Of a stretch of DNA of 64,000 bases, positions 58,217 through 64,000 are shown piece by piece. The DNA lies in the NCBI GenBank assembly GCA_963777775.1, contig CAVZRL010000009.1, positions 620,001 to 684,000 on the forward strand, written 5' to 3'. The notes under the pieces were generated by a model that had not been told where the DNA came from, made no database searches, and saw only the letters and a program-made list of their open reading frames with translations. The translations under genes were made by a program, and so were the position numbers. Numbering within the stretch: position 1 is the stretch's first letter; each line of letters opens with the position of its first letter. The DNA is from WHSW01 sp963777775 (lineage in GTDB: Bacteria; Actinomycetota; Thermoleophilia; Solirubrobacterales; 70-9).

Positions 58217-60508
58217 TCAGGCCGGGGCCGGCTGGGCATCGGGCTCGTCGCCGTCGCCGCGCTGATCCGCCGGCTCAGGCTCCGGCGGCTTCGACGGCGG
58301 CGGTGCGAACTCGGGCTCATGGACGTGCGGCATCCACTCAAGCCATTTCGGCAGATACCAGTTCCAATCGCCGAGCACCTTCATCGACGCCGGCAACAGC
58401 ACGCCGCGGACAATCGTCGCGTCGATCAGCACCGCGACCGCGAGGCCGACGCCCATCTCCTTGAAGTCAAGGAAGGTCAGGGTGATGAAGACCGCGAACA
58501 CGAACACCATCACGGCTGCCGCGCTGGTCACGGTCCCGGCCGTGGTCGAGATGCCCCGCCTCACGGCCTCATCGGTGCTCAGCCCTCCGCGCCAGAGCTC
58601 GCGCACCCGGGAGAGGATGAACACGTGATAGTCCATCGAGAGCCCGAACAGGATCACGAACAGGAACAGCGGCAGCCACGACGTCACCCCCCCGTTCGAG
58701 CTGAAGTCGAGCACGCCCTCCAACCGGCCGTCCTGGAAGATCAACACGAGGACTCCGTAAGCCGCGCCGATCGAGAGCAGGTTGAGGATGATCGCCTTGA
58801 TCGGGATCACGATCGAGCGGAACGTGACCAGCATCAGCAGGAAGGCAAGCGCGAAGACGAAGGCGAAGATCAGCGGCAGACGGTCGACGAGCTGGTCGCG
58901 GAAGTCCACAGACTGGGCTGCCGGGCCGCTGACGTTGACGGTCACGCCGTCGATCCTGCCGATCGAGGCGGGGATGATCTCATCGCGGATCTCCTCCAGC
59001 GCGTCCGACGACGCTTGATCGTTGCCGGTGCCGACGGTCGGGATCGCGACCAGAGCCACGGTGCCATCGTCGTTGTAGGTGATCTCGGTCCCCGGGAGCA
59101 CCTTGTCGGAGGACTCCGCTTTGCGCACCAGCAGGTCGATGCCCACCGACACCTGGGTTCCCTCCCGAACGTCGTCTCCCTCGACGACCACGTCGGCGGT
59201 CACGCCCTCGGCCGGGAAGGCGTCCCGGACCACGTTGTAGGTCTGGATCACAGGGAGATCCTGCGGCAGGTCGTCGGTGCTGGAGACCACGATCTTCATG
59301 CTCAGCGCCGGGATCGCCAGCAGCACGAGGCCGCCGCCGGCGATCGCGATCGAAAGCCACGGGCGGCGCATCACACGCTCGATGATCGGCGACCAGAACC
59401 GCGACTCCCCGGCCGATTGACGCCGTGCCAAGAACGGGATCCGGCCCTTGTCGATCCGGTCTCCGAGCCAGGCGAGCAGCGCGGGCAGGACCGTGAGCGA
59501 GGCGAACATCGCCAGCGCGACGACGAGGATCGTTCCCTCGGCGAAGGAGAAAAACGTCTTGTCGCCGCTGAGGAACATTCCGGCCATCGCGACGATCACG
59601 GTGAGGCCGGAGATCAGCACGGCGCGGCCGGAGGTCGCGGCGGCGACGTCCAGGGCCGCTCGGGGCTCGCGCCCAACGGCGCGCTCCTCACGCTCGCGAC
59701 GGATGTAGAACAGCGAGTAGTCGACGCCAACCGCGAGCCCGATCAGCAGGATCACTGACTGGACGTTGCTGTCGACCGGGGAGAGCTGGCTCGGGAGCGA
59801 AACCAGCGCCAGCGCCGCCATCACGCAGGAGATCGCGAGCAGCAGCGGCACGCCTGCCGCGACCAGCGACCCGAAGGCGAAGACAAGGATCAACAGGGTC
59901 AGCGGGAGCGAGATCAGCTCCGCCTTCCCAAGGTCACTTGTGAAGGTGTCGTTGAGCTCCTTATTGGCGCTGACGTTGCCGAACTGCTCTATCAGCAGGT
60001 CGGGGTGGTCGGCCTTGACCGCGGCGACCGCGCTCTCGGCCGGCACGAGCCGATCCCGGGCCTCGAGATCGTCGCCCGTGATCTCGAAGTCGACGAGGAC
60101 GGAGCGACCGTCCTCGGACACCGACCCCCCTCCGTCCAGCGGCGACGTGACGTTCTGAACGTACTGGGCCCCGGACAGCTCCTCGACCGTTTGCTCGATC
60201 GCGGCGGCGAACTCCGGATCCTTGAACGTCAGCGACTCGCTCTGGATGATCACCAGCTCGTCGTTGGGCCTCATCCCAGCGTCGTAGAGGGTGTCCTCGG
60301 CGTCGTGCGACTCGCCGTTGAACATGTCGGCCCCGTGGATCTCCTCCTTGCCGATCGCGTTGCCCGCCATCACGGCGATGACCACGAATGCGATCCAGCC
60401 CCAGATCGCGAGCTTGCGATGCTCGGCGCTCCAGTGCGCCGCCCGCGCTGCCAGGCCGCTCGGCGGTTCAGTCGGCGGCGTAGTGGACGAGTGCGGATCG
60501 GTGGACAT
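58217..60508 (-). CDS. MMPL/RND-family transporter
   Basis: A 763-residue membrane protein with the RND-like duplicated plan: helix 1 (AIWGWIAFVVIAVMAGNAI), an extracytoplasmic domain, helices 2-6 with GVDYSLFYIRRERE near 270, helix 7 after about 395, a second external domain, and helices 8-12 with GLSMDYHVFILSRVRE. The paired Asp-Tyr motifs are the proton-relay residues of MMPL proteins. Members export lipids or drugs. A strong AAGGAGGGCGGG site precedes the ATG. No TetR regulator is adjacent. The tail is Pro/Glu-rich. Confidence 0.92.
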   Translation of the reverse strand: MSTDPHSSTTPPTEPPSGLAARAAHWSAEHRKLAIWGWIAFVVIAVMAGNAIGKEEIHGADMFNGESHDAEDTLYDAGMRPNDELVIIQSESLTFKDPEFAAAIEQTVEELSGAQYVQNVTSPLDGGGSVSEDGRSVLVDFEITGDDLEARDRLVPAESAVAAVKADHPDLLIEQFGNVSANKELNDTFTSDLGKAELISLPLTLLILVFAFGSLVAAGVPLLLAISCVMAALALVSLPSQLSPVDSNVQSVILLIGLAVGVDYSLFYIRREREERAVGREPRAALDVAAATSGRAVLISGLTVIVAMAGMFLSGDKTFFSFAEGTILVVALAMFASLTVLPALLAWLGDRIDKGRIPFLARRQSAGESRFWSPIIERVMRRPWLSIAIAGGGLVLLAIPALSMKIVVSSTDDLPQDLPVIQTYNVVRDAFPAEGVTADVVVEGDDVREGTQVSVGIDLLVRKAESSDKVLPGTEITYNDDGTVALVAIPTVGTGNDQASSDALEEIRDEIIPASIGRIDGVTVNVSGPAAQSVDFRDQLVDRLPLIFAFVFALAFLLMLVTFRSIVIPIKAIILNLLSIGAAYGVLVLIFQDGRLEGVLDFSSNGGVTSWLPLFLFVILFGLSMDYHVFILSRVRELWRGGLSTDEAVRRGISTTAGTVTSAAAVMVFVFAVFITLTFLDFKEMGVGLAVAVLIDATIVRGVLLPASMKVLGDWNWYLPKWLEWMPHVHEPEFAPPPSKPPEPEPADQRGDGDEPDAQPAPA

Positions 60509-60672
60509 CCCGCCCTCCTTTTCGAGCGTCTCCGCTCACGATCACGACGCGCGACGCGGCGACCGTACCACGGCTCTAAGGGCCATCGCCCAGCAGCGCG
60601 TCATCGAGGAACCGACGACTCTTCGTTCGAACGCCTCGGACTCCGCGGCCTGTGCGGCAGGGCGGCCCGCCT

Positions 60673-61092
60673 TCATCGTGGCCACAGGTCGCCATCGGCG
60701 ATCTCGAGCAGGTTGCCCGCCGGGTCGGTGAAGTAGAACGAGCGCCTGGCCCGCTCCCAGTCCTGTTCGTGGGTGATCTCGATCCCGCGGCCCGCGAGCG
60801 CCCGCATCCATCCCTCATAGGCGCTGCGGTCGGCGGCGAGCAGGCAGGCGTGGCCGGGACCGGTCGAGCCGTGGGCGGAGATCGCGCTCTCCCGCTCAGC
60901 CAGCAGGCTGCGGTCGAAGAGCAGCAGGACCCCGCCACCGACGCGGAAGGCGATCCCGTCTGGCCAGCGCGCGACTGCGCGCAGGCCGAGTACCTCGGTG
61001 TAGAAACGCTCTACCTCGCCGCGCTCACCGCTGTCGTGGTAAAGGCAGGTTTCGAGCACGCCGGTGAGCGCCGGCACCTCCGCGGCGCTCAC
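60673..61092 (-). CDS. VOC-family protein
   Basis: A 139-residue glyoxalase-fold protein. It begins SAAEVPALTGVLETCLYHDSGERGEVERFYTEVLGL; His18 and Glu (NLLEIADGD, near 133) are in metal-ligand positions, with GHACLLA carrying a second His. This fits a metal-dependent dioxygenase or isomerase. GTG at 61092 overlaps the stop of the MBL-like gene. The 60509-60672 gap toward the MMPL gene shows nothing I recognise. Confidence 0.82.
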   Translation of the reverse strand: MSAAEVPALTGVLETCLYHDSGERGEVERFYTEVLGLRAVARWPDGIAFRVGGGVLLLFDRSLLAERESAISAHGSTGPGHACLLAADRSAYEGWMRALAGRGIEITHEQDWERARRSFYFTDPAGNLLEIADGDLWPR

Positions 61093-61706
61093 CGCAGCGC
61101 CTCCGCGAGCGCCTCGCGTCCGCCCGAGAGCACCGGCTCTCCGTGCGAGACGAGCACCCGCTCGATCGGCAGCTCGAGCAACGGGCGCAACCGCTCGCGC
61201 AGACCCGAGAGCGTCATTCCGGTCTCCAGGTAGCGGAGCCACGGCTCAGGGCAGAGCCGCAGGCCACCGCCGACAGCGCCGAGCAGGCGGTCGCCGACGA
61301 CCAGGGTTCGCCTCTGGGCGAGCCAGAACTCGACCTCCCCCGCCCCACGCAGCGGCACCGGTTCTATTCCGGCCGGTAGCTCGGCGCGGGCGCGAGAGGT
61401 CTGTGCTCGGTAGCGGGCGACGAGCTCCGAGCGGCTGCGGCGATGAAAGCGGATAGTGGTCAGGGCCAGGACCCGGGCGGCCGCGGCGCAGCGCTCGTCC
61501 GCCCAGGCCCAGAGCGCGGCCGGGACCAGCGCATCGATGAAGACCGCAGCGCCCGCAACCTCGGCCAGCACCGAGCCGACCTCGGCCGGCCAGTCGGCCG
61601 GGCTCCCGGCGGCCGCCCCCGGTCGCCATTCAGGGTGGCGCGCGGTCCAGCGCCAGAGCCCGGGCTCGATCTCGGCCGGTTCGGCGTCGGCGCCAGACAC
61701 CCTCAC
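61089..61706 (-). CDS. Metallo-beta-lactamase-like protein without the zinc motif
   Basis: A 205-residue protein with the strand order of short MBL-fold proteins (GLWRWTARHPEW; AEVAGAAVFIDALVP; TLVVGDRLLG; RVLVSHGEPVL). The HxHxDH zinc motif that should follow the VLALTTIRFHRRSRSEL strand is reduced to one His, and the late metal ligands reduce to GD and SHGEPV. It is probably not a classical hydrolase. It is coupled by GTGA overlaps on both sides: with the transglutaminase gene upstream and the VOC gene downstream. Confidence 0.65.
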   Translation of the reverse strand: MRVSGADAEPAEIEPGLWRWTARHPEWRPGAAAGSPADWPAEVGSVLAEVAGAAVFIDALVPAALWAWADERCAAAARVLALTTIRFHRRSRSELVARYRAQTSRARAELPAGIEPVPLRGAGEVEFWLAQRRTLVVGDRLLGAVGGGLRLCPEPWLRYLETGMTLSGLRERLRPLLELPIERVLVSHGEPVLSGGREALAEALR

Positions 61707-63994
61707 CTCGGACCGCCGGGGGGAATCGCGAGCCAGCCCCGCCAGCGATGGCGAAGCCCGCCGCTCGAGAGCGCGCGGCGCAGGGCCCGGCGCGCTGCAG
61801 AGCCGGGCGGTGGTGGCGGGTGCGGCGCGAAGCGGTGCTCACGCAGCGCTGCCGCGTAGCGGGCGGCGTCGGGCCGGGACGCCCTCAGCCGCCGCTCGAG
61901 ATCGGCCAGGGTGGTCGGACCCGGCAGCGCCCACCCGAGCTTGTCGAGCGCGGCGCGCAACTCGTCGAGCTGCGGCTCGGCAAGCGATCCCGAGTCCAGC
62001 GCCCGGCGGCGGCGCCGGATCACCGCGGCGGCGAACCCGAGCAGCCCCGCAACGACCGCCAGAGCTGCGAGCACGAGCATGCCGGGCAGGCCCCCGTCGG
62101 GCTGCGCGGGTGCCAATACGCCCCCTTCGAGCGCGCGCTCGAGCCTCGCTCCGCCCTCTTCGTCGGCGACCGAGCCACGCCCCCGAAAGAAGGTCCCGAG
62201 TGTCGTGCCGGAGCCCTGCGACGCCGCCGGGGCGGCCGCCGGAGTCGGGTCGAAGGTGACCCAGCCGATGCCGCGGAAGTAGACCTCGACCCAAGAATGC
62301 GCGTCGGTGTCCCGGACCTCGTAGACGCCGCGCTCCTGGCCGAGGCTGCCGGGGGCGAAGCCCGAGACGACCCGACTCGGGATCCCGACCATCCGCAGCA
62401 TCAGACCCATCGTTCCGGCGAACTGCTGGCAGTAGCCCGATCGATCCTCGAACAGGAACGCGGCCAGGGGATAGGCGCGTTCGGGGACGTCGGGCGAGTA
62501 GTCATAGCCGTTGCGAAGGTGGCGCTCGATCGCGTGCGCCGCCTCGTAGGGGTTCGATGCCCCGGCCACCAGGCGGCGGGCGAGGCGATATGTCGCGCCG
62601 TATGGGGACGCGAGCAGCTCGCTGCGGAGCTCGGCATCCGGCCGCTCGCCCCAGAGGGGCATCGCGCGGGCGCGGTCGGGAGCGAAGCTGAACTCGCCCG
62701 AAGGGCCGAGCCGAGCGGGGAGGGCGATCAACGTCGAGCGCTCGAATCGCTCGCGCGGGTAGGTCGCCGGCGCGGTGCGCAACTCGCGTACGGTCGGCTG
62801 GGGCACATAGGAGACGACCGAGTACTCGTCGCCCGCCCGCAAGCGGTCGGCGCCGGCGCGTAAGGTGCCGTCGGCGCTCACCGAGACCTCGTCGAGGCCC
62901 AGGATCGCCTGCGCGGTCCCGGCCCCGATCACGACCCCGCTCGACAGGGCGCGGACCTCGTAGCTCGCCTGCGAGAGCCAGTCTCGATGGCGCTCCGGGA
63001 GCTCGGCGCCGGGGGTGTCGCGCCGCGCCGCGCGCTCGGCCGTGGCGAGCGGGTCGGCGCGGCGCGCGCGCTGCCAGGTGAAGCCGTCGAAGCGGTCCAG
63101 CACGCTCGCCTTCCAGTACGCGGGGCTGGCGCTGCGGACGTCGAGCAGGGCAGTGCCGTTGTCCGGCCAGGGCAGCGGACCGTAGGAGTGGTCCCACTCG
63201 AAACTCACGCCGCTCTCGGCCCCGAACCACTCCCAGCTCCGGTAGTCCCACCACGAAGAGGCGGGGTCGATGCGGGCGGCGACCGGGATCGCGAGGACGC
63301 CGGCCGCCGCCGCGATCGCGATCGCGGCCGGGATCCGTCGCGGCTCGAGCGCCGGAGCCCAGAGCCAGCCGGCGATCAGGGCGAGCAGCGGGATTCCCCA
63401 GAGCAGCTCGTTAGCGGGCGAATCGAGCGTCACGGCCGCCCCGAATAGGCCGGTGAGCGCCGCCAGCGCCGCGAGCCTGAGCGCCGGCCGGCGCCGGCCG
63501 GGCCAGAACCCGAGCAGCGCGGCGACCCCGAGCAGCAGAGGCACGAACAGGAGCAGTGCCAGCCGCACCCAGACAGCCCCGCCGTCGTAGGGCATTTCGA
63601 CCTCGCCGACTGCCGCCAGGCCGCGACCGAGGTTCTCGAACAGCTCGTCCCAGCCGCCCGGGGCCAGCATCCGGGCCGGCAGCCCGACCACCACAGCCGC
63701 CGTCGCGGTCGCGAGGACGCACGTCACCACCGCCGCCGACCGGCGCCAGGGCAACCGCCGGGCGCCGAGCAGCGAAAGCGCCGTCGCCGCCGCGGTGACG
63801 ACCACCAGCGCTCCGAGCAGCCGCGCGACCGGCGCGTCGGTCACGAGCTGCGCCCACCGCAGGACCCCGAGCGCTCCCAGCCCGGCGAAGAAGCCGAGCT
63901 CGATCGCGGGCCGGGTCGCCGCGGGCGCGGAGCCGCCCGAGGATCGATCGGCTACGGAGCCGAAGGGATCCGCGCGACGAGTAACGGACTCCAC
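61703..63994 (-). CDS. Transglutaminase-like membrane protein (TgpA/DUF3488 type)
   Basis: The 763-residue product has about six N-terminal helices (to about residue 210), an extracytoplasmic transglutaminase domain, a further helix near 640 (MLVLAALAVVAGLLGFAAAVI) and a cytoplasmic DUF4129-like tail. The catalytic Cys is in RSGYCQQFAGTMGLMLR (about 521), His in DTDAHSWVEVYF (about 566) and Asp in FDPTP (about 580). Such genes usually follow MoxR and DUF58 genes, expected to the right of the window. The GTG at 63994 is six bases from the edge, so a longer N-terminus cannot be excluded. Confidence 0.88.
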   Translation of the reverse strand: MESVTRRADPFGSVADRSSGGSAPAATRPAIELGFFAGLGALGVLRWAQLVTDAPVARLLGALVVVTAAATALSLLGARRLPWRRSAAVVTCVLATATAAVVVGLPARMLAPGGWDELFENLGRGLAAVGEVEMPYDGGAVWVRLALLLFVPLLLGVAALLGFWPGRRRPALRLAALAALTGLFGAAVTLDSPANELLWGIPLLALIAGWLWAPALEPRRIPAAIAIAAAAGVLAIPVAARIDPASSWWDYRSWEWFGAESGVSFEWDHSYGPLPWPDNGTALLDVRSASPAYWKASVLDRFDGFTWQRARRADPLATAERAARRDTPGAELPERHRDWLSQASYEVRALSSGVVIGAGTAQAILGLDEVSVSADGTLRAGADRLRAGDEYSVVSYVPQPTVRELRTAPATYPRERFERSTLIALPARLGPSGEFSFAPDRARAMPLWGERPDAELRSELLASPYGATYRLARRLVAGASNPYEAAHAIERHLRNGYDYSPDVPERAYPLAAFLFEDRSGYCQQFAGTMGLMLRMVGIPSRVVSGFAPGSLGQERGVYEVRDTDAHSWVEVYFRGIGWVTFDPTPAAAPAASQGSGTTLGTFFRGRGSVADEEGGARLERALEGGVLAPAQPDGGLPGMLVLAALAVVAGLLGFAAAVIRRRRRALDSGSLAEPQLDELRAALDKLGWALPGPTTLADLERRLRASRPDAARYAAALREHRFAPHPPPPPGSAARRALRRALSSGGLRHRWRGWLAIPPGGPR

Positions 63995-64000
63995 CGGGCG

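Noticed and set aside
60542..60672. A small regulator gene upstream of the MMPL transporter
   Set aside because: Short frames exist on the minus strand, but none shows a helix-turn-helix or a credible start.
1..64000. CRISPR arrays, transposases, phage structural genes, rRNA
   Set aside because: No regularly spaced repeats, transposase motifs, phage genes or rRNA segments were seen in a full read of both strands.

Overview
The window looks like a chromosomal segment of a very high-GC actinobacterium. Dense short overlaps, frequent GTG/TTG starts, a CsoR repressor, an LLM flavin oxidoreductase (F420-type family), DUF2277 and sulfotransferase paralogues all fit Thermoleophilia/Solirubrobacterales. 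That placement is inference from gene content, not a phylogeny. Most genes are housekeeping, with several accessory or decaying patches.

Layout. 1-24.6 kb: de novo purine synthesis (purD, purE, purB, purC, purS, purQ, purL, purF, purN, purH; no purM or purK seen), interrupted by a copper-sensor/P450/MOSC block (3.9-6.0 kb), a glycan-modification island of five sulfotransferases and two GT4 glycosyltransferases (6.9-15.1 kb), a secreted protein and recQ. 24.6-25.1 kb: a scar where a truncated phzF and a truncated MFS gene meet tail-to-tail beside tRNA-Lys. 25.1-29.6 kb: an Rrf2 regulator facing a sulfate ABC importer operon that ends in an unannotated 42-residue membrane protein. 29.6-32.6 kb: thiamine genes thiO-thiS-thiG behind a TPP riboswitch, with divergent thiE; thiO carries a frameshift.

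33-48.1 kb: a 2-oxoacid dehydrogenase and lipoate island on the + strand: lpd (E3), a DsbA-fold isomerase, pyruvate dehydrogenase E1a/E1b/E2, a SnoaL protein, then an intact but catalytically stripped E1a/E1b/E2-like trio, then a branched-chain 2-oxoacid dehydrogenase set with a Leu/Val dehydrogenase, lipB and lipA. The stripped trio has lost the TPP motif, the E1b glutamate, the lipoyl lysine and the whole acyltransferase domain, yet keeps its reading frames and overlaps. It is the best candidate here for an undescribed system.

48.1-53.8 kb: rhomboid protease, small proteins, then a lower-GC patch of stress-type genes (DUF1801, VOC, truncated globin, GNAT) mixed with decayed relatives (two DUF1801 remnants, a globin remnant, a broken monooxygenase-type gene), ending at tRNA-Ala(UGC). 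53.9-64 kb: glutamate dehydrogenase, an acidic disordered protein, a secreted protein, tRNA-Ala(CGC) whose 3' 43 bases recur 1.4 kb downstream around an LLM oxidoreductase and a row of strong hairpins (an att-like scar), an MMPL transporter, and a VOC/MBL-like/transglutaminase operon running to the right edge.

Working together: sulfate import could feed PAPS for the sulfotransferases; LipB/LipA lipoylate the two competent E2 proteins, which share Lpd; the Leu/Val dehydrogenase supplies branched-chain oxoacids to the third complex.
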